Source: Stomorhina lunata (Eukaryota > Arthropoda > Insecta > Diptera > Rhiniidae). From it: DNA of 64,000 bases. The DNA is taken from assembly GCA_933228675.1 (NCBI GenBank), contig OW121743.1, forward strand, positions 310,001 through 374,000, written 5' to 3'. Shown piece by piece: positions 33,435 through 44,741 of this stretch. Both the position numbers and the translations under genes were made by a program. How positions within the stretch are numbered: the stretch's first letter is position 1; each line of letters begins with the position of its first letter. The notes beneath the pieces were generated by a model that did no database searches, had not been told where the DNA came from, and was given only the letters and a program-made list of their open reading frames with translations.

Positions 33435-33947
33435 CCCTTATCTTCCCAAGGAACCTCCCGGTCATCAAGTTTCGATAAAAATTATAAAACGTTATATTCA
33501 GACCATCCTGATCAAATATATATATATCGAAAAACAAAAATCAGCTTCCCATTCTTAAGTTTTAGTAACGTTCCAAAAATGGAACAGTAGGATAATTTTC
33601 CACTGTTGATACAAAAATATCACAAAAAGTGAAAACAATGGTTTTTATAAACTAACATTTATTCAAAATGATCAAAAGTATTACATATTTCATTACTAAT
33701 TTAGTTAGTTTATATGCAAACTTTTAACAAAACAACTTACGTTGTTACGTTTTATAAAATATTCATTAAATAATACTCAACATAAACATAAATGAAGCAC
33801 TTAACAAGGAATAGCGGAACTTGAATTTGATAGCTGACAGCTTCAGTGTTACCAGAGTAGAAAAATAACTACGATTGCACTTTCCTTAACAAAAATACAA
33901 ATAAAAAAAGCAACCGTTCCAAAAATGGAACAGTAGGGTGATATGGG
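33435..33947. mobile_element. piggyBac-like MITE flanked by TTAA
   Basis: Left TTAA (33431-33434) is followed by CCCTTATCTTCCCAAGG. The right end is GGTGATATGGG then TTAA (33948-33951), inverted CCCATATCACC. The TIR match is partial (about two thirds over 20 bp) but the TTAA duplication and CCC ends fit piggyBac. CGTTCCAAAAATGGAACAGT occurs twice inside (33569 and 33915) and is itself a small palindrome (GTTCC-AAAAAT-GGAAC). Confidence 0.6.
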
Positions 33948-34092
33948 TTAATACGAGATCTTTGAGTAAGTAAGCCGACATATTCTATGTGTATTTGAAG
34001 AATTACCCAGCTAAAGTTTTTGGTACCATATAATGAATTTTTTTGTGTTGTTTAATGAAGTCATCTTCCTGCGGCTGCCCATTTTTGTACAA

Positions 34093-34226
34093 GATTTTGA
34101 AGAATACACAAGTATACACGGTTTTGGATCTAAGCAACCAAATGCTGTTTCTAAGGTTATTTGGTGTATCCGAATCTTTACTTCGTTTTCTGATATTGAT
34201 TTTAGTTTTCGAGACATTAAATAAAC
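34093..34226 (+). pseudogene. Possible DEG/ENaC (pickpocket) channel exon or remnant
   Basis: After a possible 3' splice site (ATTTTTGTACAAG) the frame reads DFEEYTSIHGFGSKQPNAVS, then KVIWCIRIFTSFSDIDF and a stop at 34222. In pickpocket channels a segment of the form (F)xxxTSIHG precedes the first membrane helix and contains the His-Gly gating motif. The EYTSIHGF match is the reason for the call. The following residues are only weakly hydrophobic, while the adjacent frame reads a stronger helix (LLRFLILILVF), which would fit a one-base slip. No other channel exon was found in the window, so a decayed fragment is more likely than a working exon. Confidence 0.3.
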
Positions 34227-34273
34227 ACATTTTTTTACAATATTTGACAATTAATCTCCATTTTATTCATTAA

Positions 34274-34553
34274 CCCTAGAACGTAATCCTTCGTCAAAAT
34301 GACTGCGGAAAATTTTATTTTCAAATTAAAACAAAAAAAGAAGGCTGTAATATGTTAAGTTTTTATTAATAATTAAGAAATAAACAAATGAATTTCTTAA
34401 AATACTTATTAAAAAAGAGTCTATTAACACATAAGAAAACTATTTTGGTATCCATGTTTGCTCACGAAGAGTTTTATAGTCTCTTGAAGTATGCGTTGTC
34501 AAAATTACGAAGGATGACGTTAGTGTATGTAAAATAAGGATGACGTTATAGGG
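34274..34553. mobile_element. piggyBac-like MITE, 280 bp, TTAA target duplication
   Basis: TTAA at 34270-34273 and 34554-34557. The left end CCCTAGAACGTAATCC and inverted right end CCCTATAACGTCATCC agree at 14 of 16 positions. A subterminal segment, ACGTAATCCTTCGTCAAAAT at 34282, has an inverted partner at about 34502-34521 (ATTACGAAGGATGACGT). TTAA plus CCCTA ends are typical of piggyBac. No transposase. Confidence 0.9.
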
Positions 34554-34960
34554 TTAAAAAGTTTTAAATTAGAAATGAAGAGCATTTGAACTGAGTCGTT
34601 TGTACTGTTTCGGATCTGTTTTGCGCATTAAAGTCCAAAAGCAGTCACTCGCCATGACCTCGTAATAAAATCCTTGGTATCGTCGTCGCTTGCCTTAATC
34701 GTTGCTCCATGTGAAGAAAATATTTGTCTCATGAATTTTCTGAATGCAATTGTTTTTGCAATTGAAATCTTTGGATAAAACGGGCAACACCGGGTTCAAA
34801 TACTTAGTGATAAAATAACTTTAACAATTTACACAATTTGTAGTTAATTTGTTGCTATAATTTGTGTGTGCTATTTTATTGCTAACTACACAGAAAGAAA
34901 TCAAGATTTTATAAAAAACGATTTGACCTTTTTAAATGTTTTCCTTGACATGCATACATA

Positions 34961-35096
34961 TGTGACAGCGCATAGAAAAAGGGACCTAAGGGTAAAAAAA
35001 AAATAAGCTAAACAAAAAATATTTAAATCTTCAAAATGGCTCTCCTGAATGAAACTTGTTTTTACCTTTAGGTCCCTTTCTATTTTGCGTGTCACA
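34961..35096. mobile_element. 136-bp palindromic MITE with TA flanks
   Basis: The left arm TGTGACAGCGCATAGAAAAA, GGGACCTAAGGGTAAAAA is matched by the inverted right arm TTTTTACCTTTAGGTCCC, TTTCTATTTTGCGTGTCACA, leaving a loop of about 60 nt. TA lies on both sides (34959-34960 and 35097-35098). Most of the element folds back on itself. Confidence 0.85.
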
Positions 35097-37250
35097 TATA
35101 TTTATTCTATAAAGTAATCATTTTGTCGATTTAGGGCTCCTTTAGATTATTCAAACTATATTTAGTGGTTAGTAGTGTACTCTGTAATTTTTTTACACTG
35201 AGCAGTGTTATTTCAGACATATTTTCATATTATCATAAAATATTTTTTTCAGTGTCTAACTGTAGTAAAAATAACTTTAATTACTATTTTTATTGTGCAT
35301 AAAACAATAAGAATATCTAAATTTACTAATGTACAAATGAACAATTAAAGTAACACATCAAATGAATATACATATCTTTAGATACTACACTTCACACTTT
35401 TAATGAATTTAAATCATTTAATTTTTACTTCAAATGACATATTTTTCATGACAATTGACTACATTTTCTATATTATATTTATATGTTTTCAGAATAGTTT
35501 AATTTTGACTGTTATCAACCATTAATGATATCATTAATTAAATTAAGAATGAATGATATATCTTTAGGATTTTTACATATGAGTTATTTAAAGTACTTCT
35601 GTCAAAGACAAAAGTACTAAACAAAATCAATGACAAATCCTATCTAATCACTTAAATTAATTATAAGCAAAATAAACTTAAAATCGTTTCTTTATTTGAA
35701 AAAAAAAAACACAAAAAAATCGCTAACGAATTTCGATTGGCTAAATCAACATTTTAATTATTCAATTAGTCACTAGACAAAGTTAGTATTGGTGGATTTA
35801 AATTCAAAGACAAATAAAGAAAAAAGGCAAATACAAAACAAAAAAAAAAAACTACTGATTACAAATTGTTTAATTAGGTAAATTATTTATTATAGAGGGC
35901 TGCCGCATTTAATAAAAAAGCGAGATATCGCTTAAAGAATTTACTACATATTTTGTACTATCAACTTTTGATCTGAAAGTATTTAACATTGATCATTAAT
36001 ATTTTTATAAATATGATCTGGTCGCGGTTATCAATTATTTGTTTATCAGTTTGAAATACAATTTATAAGTTCATATTTTTTTGTACGACTAACGACTTTT
36101 ATAGTAGAACGAAAAGTTTTTTTTTAACTAAATAGAATAATTTCAAAGTGATTTTCCAACGTCCTTGAGAGTTGATAATTTCTTTGTTGATTCATTTAAA
36201 AGTCATTTGTTTTGAAAATGTTTAAAGATTTATATTGTATTTGTTTCTTGATTTATAAAACTAAATGCAAAATTTTAAATGTTATGTTAAATGTTTTCTA
36301 TATGGTTCATAAACATTTTTGACCAAAACTTTAAACATTTTAATGCTACAGAACTATTTCCTAATTTATATTTAAATATTTTTATGATTAAAAATTTATT
36401 ATTTATTATCTTAAATAAAAGAAATGTTTGTATGATGTTAATGAAAACTTTACAAACTTGGTAAACTTCTACTAAAAAGGCTTAAAATATTAACAATTGT
36501 TTATTTATCACGTTTTAACACCAATATACTAATTAAAAATTCTATATTTTTGGCTAAAACAATTGATCATAAGCCTCGAATAAATCAACAAATTTATGAA
36601 CAAGATCTTAAAGTTCAAGATCAAATAAACCAAAGAAATTACTTTAATATTCGAATTCGAAATACAAAAAAAAAACATAAAACTGGTAGCATTTGGAGAT
36701 AACATTTCAACTTAAAGTTCCAATACAAATAACTGACCACCCAAACCCATTAAACAAACAACAAGTTTTGACTTTTGTTTTTTGTCTTGTAAAAGTGTCA
36801 AAGCAACAGATTAAATAAATTTGTCAAAAATACAAAATTTCTTAAATAATTTCCTAACCACAAAAACAAAACACCAAAGGCCTTGTGATCGGCTTAAAGA
36901 AGTAATCGAAAACAATACGAGTCTTACAAAGAATTGAAAAAATATTTTTAAATAATTAAAATTTATCTTCATAAAAACAATAACTTTATAAAGAATGACA
37001 AATTAGTTGAGATATTTATAATATTTTTAATTTTTTGTTTTTAATTTAATTAATTTAAAACAGTCATAGAAATCAATCGATTGTTTTGACATAAACCTTC
37101 CAAAGCAAACAAAAATTAAATATTAAATCTGGCGTATATCAGTTATGGATATTTGTGACTATACATTATTTTTAACACTTTGACGCATTGAGGATAGTTT
37201 CTGGATCACAACAGGTTAAACGTTTTAAGAACGATATCAAGGGTCATCAA
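35097..37250. other. AT-rich noncoding stretch
   Basis: No gene, RNA or mobile element recognised. Confidence 0.5.
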
Positions 37251-37259
37251 TCGATAAAC

Positions 37260-37960
37260 ATTAAAATATTCTTCACAGAAAGTTTCAACTTCATCAATGA
37301 ATTGTCCAGATAAAATTTGGCGTCATTTTGTGAGTTAATTCGCATTGGCTAAATTTTCTTGATGTTAATCTGAAGACCAGCTAGAGCAGCGCGGGAGGCA
37401 AAGTTTTGGAGTTTGGATTGCATGCTTGAGAATCGATGAGAGAACAGACGCACGTCATCGACGTAATCGATGTCATCTAGTCCAGCCTGACTCAACCATT
37501 GCACTCAGGATCCAAGCACCAATCGGCTTTATAACATATATTCACAGATACAACACGAACTGTAATCAAATTCTAATAAGTGAGAAAGGAAAACAATAGT
37601 CTCTTTGCAGCTTTCAACGAAGCAGGTTGATGTTGCTCAGATTTCTTAAAAACAATAACAAACAGACATGAAATTATTCAGCCTGTATTGCCAATGCTAA
37701 AATGTATGTGTATTTATATCATAATATTACTATTATTACTATTCGATTTACATTTCATCGGTAACGCTGCATAAGGTTATTTTTACACTTACACATGTAA
37801 AACCACAAACACATAATTATTTTAAAATGTTCTCCCGTTGAGTACCCCTGATCTAGTCTATCGTGAAGACCCCACATCAAGAACTATGTTAAATAGCAGT
37901 GGGGATAACACACATCCCTGGCGGACTCCAATCTTAACACTAATGGGGTTGCTCTGACAA
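37260..37960 (-). pseudogene. LINE reverse transcriptase fragment split by an insertion
   Basis: On the minus strand 37861-37950 encodes ISVKIGVRQGCVLSPLLFNI, the GVRQGC block of a LINE reverse transcriptase. Sequence then departs from the family for about 340 bp. From about 37510 the frame continues WLSQAGLDDIDYVDDVRLFS (catalytic YxDD, with V for A), HRFSSMQSKLQNFASRAA and GLQINIKKI, with a stop in the following KTK-like block. The order is correct, so one copy was interrupted between the palm blocks. It is missing the fingers and the C-terminus. The two blocks present here are those deleted from the copy at 5236. Confidence 0.8.
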
Positions 37961-38736
37961 CCTTTATTTAGTTCATAATAAAATAACAAGATTTTTTTAT
38001 TTCCTGAAAACTTTTAGTTTGTGGAGATGTGACCTTTTCAAATTTGATCATTCTTTTAAACAAGGGACAAAAGTACGCAGTTAAAATGCCGGTATTATCC
38101 TAACAAAAGCGACGAATGAGAAGACATTACATTTTGAATGATCTTTCATTTGTTCTACGGAATTACGTTGTCTGCCCCTTATCTGTTAATAACGGCTTTA
38201 TCAGACCATTTGAACAGCACCTACATTGTGATCACCAGTCTTTTACGTGCCGGTGTCTTTTAACATGTTTGCGATTGCTATAGCGTTCAAATTTTAAAAC
38301 CAGTTTTTATTTATTTCATTTTATATAACCCTGCTTTCGTAATAAGTAAGTATACATTTCAAGGTAATGACCAATTGATTTATATGCTACTTTCACGTTA
38401 TTTTAAATTTTCTCTGTGTATTTACAAATTTACTTAATACTTGACTTGAATGCAATATCATCTAAATTTAATAGAGTTTTCGGAAAGGACTGACTCTATC
38501 ATTGTCCGTTTTATTTTTAAGAATTCCCGTTACTATCTACAATGTACATTGTAAATACATTATTTAGTCCAGTTAGACATCATCATCATGTATTCTATAA
38601 ATGAATGTTATAGCATTCACATCATCCTTGCTCAAAATATGATCGTGGATGCAATAGCATTCATTGTATGAAACAGTTAAAATACGATCTTCTGATTACT
38701 CTTAACACCGATTACTGTTTTCGTCTATTTTTGCAG
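37961..38736. other. AT-rich noncoding stretch
   Basis: No gene recognised. ATAGCATTCA-type motifs near 38611 and 38652 are short direct repeats. Confidence 0.45.
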
Positions 38737-38782
38737 CTCCCTGAAAGTTTTGGAAGAAGATGGTACTTTATGTTATATTTGA
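38737..38782 (+). CDS. Candidate terminal coding exon behind a strong 3' splice site
   Basis: GTTTTCGTCTATTTTTGCAG ends at 38736 and is an excellent acceptor. In one frame the next 14 codons read SLKVLEEDGTLCYI, then TGA at 38780. In another frame the sequence is open for 86 codons (LPESFGRRWYFMLYLK...), but its later part runs through the small inverted-repeat element at 38868. I recognise neither product. Confidence 0.2.
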
Positions 38783-38867
38783 AATGCCTCTTGTCCATTT
38801 TAAAAAATCTCATTGCTACTCAGATTTTTCTCATCGACTTTATCCTATTTTCTGCAGTTGAACAATT

Positions 38868-39025
38868 ACACTGTGCTCGATTTTGCCAACATTTTATAAA
38901 ATACTATATTTCGAAAACTAAAAAAACGGTTAGCACCATTGAATTCTGCGTACTTGATTTATCTTTACCCACTAGGATTGATTTTTGTCGGTAAAAAAGA
39001 AAGTTGTCAAAATCGAGCACAGTGT
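38868..39025. mobile_element. Small TIR element (ACACTGTGCTCGATTTTG ends)
   Basis: ACACTGTGCTCGATTTTG at the left is inverted at the right as CAAAATCGAGCACAGTGT, a perfect 18-bp match, about 155 bp overall. T or TA lies at each edge. No coding capacity. Confidence 0.8.
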
Positions 39026-41260
39026 TAAAAAAACATACAGTTATATACATAAATATATAAATTAGTGGTGTAGGGTATTAAATGGTTGTGCTGTAAAACA
39101 TTAAAAATTATTGTATGTGAAGCAATAAAACTGTTTAGTATCAGGGTGAGGTGGGGTGTTGGTCTAAATTGTTGACTGTAAAAAAAATTGCCGTCAGTTT
39201 TTTAAAGTCTAATAATCATTTCACATCAGCTGATTTTTTGGATTATTAAAACGATTAGTGCCAATGGCTTTTTTTGTTTTGTTTTGCTTTACTTGTATTT
39301 TTATGTGTTAAATCCTCAAAGTACGAACGAACACCATAAATTCACTACTCACGATACATGAGGATAAATGTGTACGTAAGGACAATGAAAGAGCAAGGTT
39401 CAATATTGATCCAGTTTTCTAGGAAATCTAATACTCGTATACAGAATAAACTAAAACAAACAAATGGAAAGAAAGAAAAAAATCAGCCAACAGTTAAAGG
39501 TCCTTTTCTAAATGAGAGAAGGGCATAGGGATATAGAGAGTGTGGCAAATGTAGAGAAGGATTAAAAGGGGCTTGGTGGGTTTTATTATTAAATTCAACA
39601 TTTTAGTATGTTCGTAAATTTTACGAGCAATTCGGAGTCGTGCACGCACGCAAAATATACTTTTTTGTAGATTATTTTATTTTGTTGCCAGTTGTTTTTA
39701 CGATTGTACGCCAACATCATTTAAATACATACAAACATTTTTTTTACATATACACATTTAGCCAAAGTCATAGCTAAAAATTGGAAAAAAAATACTTTGA
39801 GTTGTATGTGTAAGAGTGTATGTACGCAAACCATTTACGATAATTTTGCTTGCTCTTCCAGCATGAAACATGACAAGAAATGAAAATGAAATTGAGCCAG
39901 CCGCCATTGTGCCACGTCAAACTGGCGCCACATTTTTATTATGATGGCAGTATGGCTGTTTAAAAAAATTGTTGCTTTTTATTGTTTTTGGTATTGTTGC
40001 AAAAATACAAATACAACTATCATTATTAAACATTCAGGCACACATACACTCTTAAACTCACATAAATACATACAGACCTAAGCATTTAAGTTTAATACAG
40101 ACTTAAATGTCCTTTTTTTGTTTTTGGTCTGTGCACAATTTGTATGAGTTTGTTTGGATTTGTGTTTCTTGGTTTCTAAAGAAGTTGACTAAAGGAAACC
40201 CCCAGTAGATAAGCCCCAACTTACACTGACACACTTTGCCAGGAATACAATAGAAACTATTAAAAGAGTCCCACTGTGGCTTCCTAATGTAATGGTGTAA
40301 GTGTTAGTGTTTAGGTTGGTTGGTGTTATAGAACACTGTGCACTATAAACCATTTACCATATTGATGATGGCCTTGTCATTGTTGTAATTGTTGTTGCTG
40401 TTGGTGGTATCTACTTTTTTCTTTCACTCGATTTTCTCTTTTTTTTTTCTAAATTAATGTAGTTCTCAAAGGCGTTGGTGTTTTACATTTATTTTTATTG
40501 TATTTGTCTGTATGTGTTAGTCGGAAGATACTAACTACATTTTTTTATAATTTTTACAAATTACTACAACAGCAAAAATGGCTTTCAAATTTGTCATCAT
40601 TGTGTTAGTAGTTCAGTTTGGAGTTTTGAAGAAAGAAAGTTAATACTTTTTAGCAAAAAAGAAACTTTTTTATATTATAAATGTGGAATTTACCTTAAAA
40701 GAAAAAAAAAACAAAATGAAATAAATTTATCTTAATCATACGTACGGGTGTACATTTTGTACATCAAGGCGTATGAATGTTATTAATCATCCACTTTGTA
40801 TGTATGTAAGTATGTACGTACGTATGTATGTGTTATGCTTCTATGGGTGTATGATTATTAGATTTTATTGTTTAATTTAGATTAATTTACTTTTTTGCAG
40901 TTTTTTTTTTATGAAATGAATTCATCTACATTTTCTATAACGACCTTCAAAGGATATAAAAATACACAAAATAAATAATGTCAAGAACATTTTTAGTCAT
41001 TAGTTTTAAGTTATATTTAGATTAGACATAACTTAGTTAATGTTTTGTTTTATTTCGTTTCGGTATTATTAAAAATTAAAAGAATTGGAAACAATACATC
41101 AAATACGAAACACTTAGCGAGTCTGAAAAAATCAGTCTAATCCTGCTTTGCCTAACTTGTAATGTATATGTGTAGAAATTGTCCTATTTCAGTCATATTT
41201 TAAACAAGCTTGCAACACTTAGATCTTGTTTTATACTCTAGCTTAATTATTTATTGAGAT
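39026..41260. other. Noncoding stretch with GC-richer pockets
   Basis: No complete gene. A more balanced segment at about 39885-39960 (CAGCCGCCATTGTGCCACG and GGCGCCACATTTTTATTATG) stands out from AT-rich surroundings and could be a conserved regulatory element. GTAT-type microsatellite lies at 40798-40831. Confidence 0.4.
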
Positions 41261-41264
41261 GTTA

Positions 41265-41465
41265 AACCCTTAAATACCTGATATACAAAAATATGTTAAA
41301 TTGTTGAAAAAAAAGCGTCAAATTTCTTACTAAAATGATTATTTTTGCGCGACTTTTTAATTTATGTCAATTCTGTTGGGTTGTTACAATGAAAGGTACA
41401 TAGTTTTCCTTTAATACTAATTCTTTTGATGACCGTCTGTAGACGGTCTTAGGTGTTTAAGGGTT
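41265..41465. mobile_element. Palindromic MITE-like unit, about 200 bp
   Basis: The left AACCCTTAAATACCT (41265-41279) is inverted at the right as AGGTGTTTAAGGGTT (41451-41465). Just inside the right end is a perfect hairpin, GACCGTCT-GT-AGACGGTC (41431-41448). A target duplication is not clear. Confidence 0.65.
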
Positions 41466-41649
41466 TATTGTGCAGAAAAATAAAAGACATATATTTCGGA
41501 AAAGTCTCAGTCCCATAAATAATAATTTGTATCTCATTACTTTAAATCTGTAGCTTGGTGCCAAAGTGCCAATGTCAAAAAAAAAAAAAAATAGATTTGA
41601 GAAAATTTGATTTAAAGTTTTTAATTTCCATGCAAATATTTAGTCACAT

Positions 41650-41812
41650 TGCCCAGAAAAACCCCTATAAATCTGTTTTAAATTAAGTTAGAGATTAGCT
41701 GTTGGAGGAAAATAAAAGAGTCTAAAAAAGGAAATCTAAAATTATGATTAACTCAAAACAGCATAAAATTGACATTGGACCTTTTAGCACCAATCCACAG
41801 AAATATTACGTT
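41650..41812 (+). repeat. Dispersed repeat, copy 1 (second copy at 50003)
   Basis: About 150 bp sharing ordered blocks with 50003-50150 in the same orientation: AAAACCC-TATAAATC, TTAGAGATTAGCT-TTGGAG, AAATAAAAGA, ATGATTAACTCAAA, and ATTGG-CCTTTTA-CACCAA. Spacing is conserved with scattered substitutions. No ends or coding sequence recognised. Confidence 0.75.
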
Positions 41813-43060
41813 AGAAGCTAAGTTGTTAGTGCATATGTATGAAAAATTTTAAATTAAGTTTTGATTTTTACTGTCCATTAATTGGGAATCAGTTTTTTAT
41901 CTTCGAAAATTATTGTACAATACAATATTTATCTACTCTTAAAGAATTTGAAAGTTGTTTATTAAAAACAGATTCTTAATATTTGTCAGAAACTAACATA
42001 AAATATTTCCTAATCAATCAAGGTGTGAATGGACGATACAAATAAATTCAATTAAAAGATTAATGAATAAAATACGTGTATAATATGTTACATTTAAGAT
42101 GAAGAAAAAAAATGTCATGTGAGTATTTTGTCTTGCAAAATGTTATTTATTATTCACTTCCACCGACTTCCTTCCCATAATATCCAAAGACAGCGGGATT
42201 AAAATTAAATTAAAGACAATATTGTACAATGAGAGCACAACAAGACCGCAAAGCCTTACGCTGTTGTTGTTCCCGTCAAATTAAATATCAACTAAAACCA
42301 TTTTACATTGTTGTAGCTTTTTGTTTGATGTCTTGTGTCAGTTAGTAGTGGTCGGTCTATGTGTCAGTCAGTCCAACAATAAATATATACAAACAACAAT
42401 TTCGTACAAACGTAACGTTTTCACTCAATACCAGGCGCACAAAATTATTCAACGGCTTCTTTAGAACACACTAAAAGCCACAATATTTATGAAATGAGAA
42501 TTTGTATTCAAAAAGCCGCCTGTCTATAGCAGACATGATAACGCTAACATTAACACAAACATTAATGCTAATGTTGCTTATCGGGGATGGGTTTTCTTTG
42601 ATATAACTTGTTTAAAATAAACTTAACATAATGTCTTAACAGAATTTTATGCCTGAAGTAGATGTTGGGTAAAGAAAAACAAACACAAATACATTTTAAC
42701 ATACCCATAAACATTAAGAAGGCACCTTTGCATGTTTGATTCATTTTGATTTTCAAAGGTGGAGAATGGGGGGATACCAGAAAACTTTAAACAAAAAGAG
42801 AGAGCCAGAGCGCAAGAAAGATAAACAATATAACCAAATATTATACTTGTACGAATGTTTTCATGTTTATGTTATCTAAAGAGACGTTCAAATTCTTTTG
42901 GGGATTTTAAAGGGGCTATTAGGTTAGAGAAGTGTTTAACTAAATTTTACCCACCTAACCTAAAATTCAAAAGCTTATCTACACAAAGTTGTAGCAGAAA
43001 ACATCAAATATATAGGAATAGTTAAATATGGGTCGATTTGGGCGATTATGCGATAAATCT
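41813..43060. other. AT-rich noncoding stretch
   Basis: No gene seen. A slightly more balanced segment at 42235-42270 has no recognisable reading frame. Confidence 0.45.
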
Positions 43061-43079
43061 TAAAAATCGTTATATAATC

Positions 43080-43317
43080 TTTTTAACAAGAAAAATTTCT
43101 GTGCCAAATTTCGAATAATATGCGACAATTCTGCCCATTGACGAAGCCATCAAGATGGGAATGGGCCTCGTCACTGAAAATGATTTTATGCAAAAAGGTA
43201 ATTGAAAATATCATTAAAAGATCGCATATGTGCCAGCAAAGATGCGGCATATCTTGTTCCATACATAACCTCATTCTGTCTACTTTACGATACAATAAAG
43301 TTTCATGTTTTTTTTAA
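43080..43317 (-). pseudogene. IS630/mariner-related transposase scrap
   Basis: The minus-strand frame contains FLHKIIFSDEAHSHLDGFVN followed by GQNCRI. This is the block around the first catalytic aspartate (SDEAHF-L-GYVNKQNCRIW) of DUF4817-type transposases. About 70 residues remain, with altered positions (S for F, G for K). No element ends were found beside it. It is a third member of this group in the window and differs from the copy at 3172. Confidence 0.7.
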
Positions 43318-43596
43318 TATCTGTGTTTTATTTAAAATTTAAAAATTGCGTTCTAGTTGGGACAGTCTTTATATGCCAAACATGTGCTCGTATCATTGTA
43401 CCAAGAAACTTGTCTGTTACAAATTTTAATTAATAATCTTTAAAATTGCGATCAGTATTTTGATGACAAACTAATGGTGATTTCTTTTCTAGAAAAATAC
43501 GTTACCCTCAATGATGCATACAAACTTTTTACCAGTTCCCTTAAATGGTGTTACATTTTTTGCAACTTGAAACGAAATTCAAACTTTCCTGTGCCT

Positions 43597-44312
43597 AGTT
43601 TCTGTAACTCTCGCATCGATAAATTATTCGAGTGGAACAATGAAAATGAAAAAGAAACTAGTTGAATTGAAACAAAATGTAATTTTTTTCACCCAAGTGT
43701 TTCTGTAATTTATTTTTGTGAGAACTATCTGTCATTCAGCAACTTATGTCAAATTTATTGGAAATGTGCGAGTAAAACTGTTTCTGTAAGCGAATGATGC
43801 GAAAAGTTTTTCATTTTATCTGTCAAAACAATTCGCACATATTAAAGGCGTCGAAAAAGAAACATTTGAACTAAAAAGTAAAAACAAATACATAATTAAA
43901 ACATATAATTAAATAAAATGTAATCATTTTATTTATTCAAATATTTTCCATTTTAATTAATTTCAGAAAATTTAAAGAATATCAAAAATATTTCGGCGAT
44001 CGTTTTGTTCGGCAACTTACAACACCACACTAAACATTTAAAATAATATATAAATATATATGTCTATATATATTTCTATTTTTTCTTATTTTAAATTAAT
44101 TTTTTAATTTTTTTGATGATAAATTTTTACTTTTTTAACCAGCTGTTTACTTTTTGACAGATGTATTAGAAATTTCCATTAAAAACGTAATCAGTGTTGC
44201 TAGTACTCACTTTGTGTTACAGAAACACTTTTTTCTTCCAGGTCGAGAAACGGTGGAATTTTTTGTTTCATACTTTTCGCTGTGAAAACTTATCACTTTG
44301 AGTTACAGAAAC
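43597..44312. mobile_element. Fold-back element with nested TTTCTGTAA repeats
   Basis: The outer pair AGTTTCTGTAACTC (43597-43610) and GAGTTACAGAAAC (44300-44312), and an inner pair AGTGTTTCTGTAA (43696-43708) and TTACAGAAACACT (44217-44229), are perfect inverted repeats. Another GTTTCTGTAA lies at about 43779. Inverted ends containing repeated motifs are a fold-back style. No transposase, no clear target duplication. Confidence 0.65.
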
Positions 44313-44741
44313 GACCTACTGGTTTGTCATTTAATTAGTGATGTAGATTTATAGTTTCAAATAAATGAACGATTTAAATCACTTGTTAACCAATAAAAAC
44401 CGAAAAGTGTATAACACTGTTAAGCTAAGATGATGCTTGCAACAATTCCCTGATTAAAATTTATCTATATAACATTTTCCCATATTTTTGATGTGACATA
44501 TTCAAAAAGGAACCTGATGAATTTTAAAAAGGTCGCATGGGAGTAACATTTTTGTTAGAAAAGAAATCAGCAAAACATAAGCCGTCAGGCGGACTGTAAG
44601 TAAGGATAAAACGGTACTTGATAATGATATCAATCTGTGCGAACATTTTCTATCAAAACATCTGTCTTCAATTTGCAAAACTGTGAGGTTGGGTCAATAA
44701 GTCAAAGACCAGGGCTAAGCATGTAGTAATATAAGTTTTCA

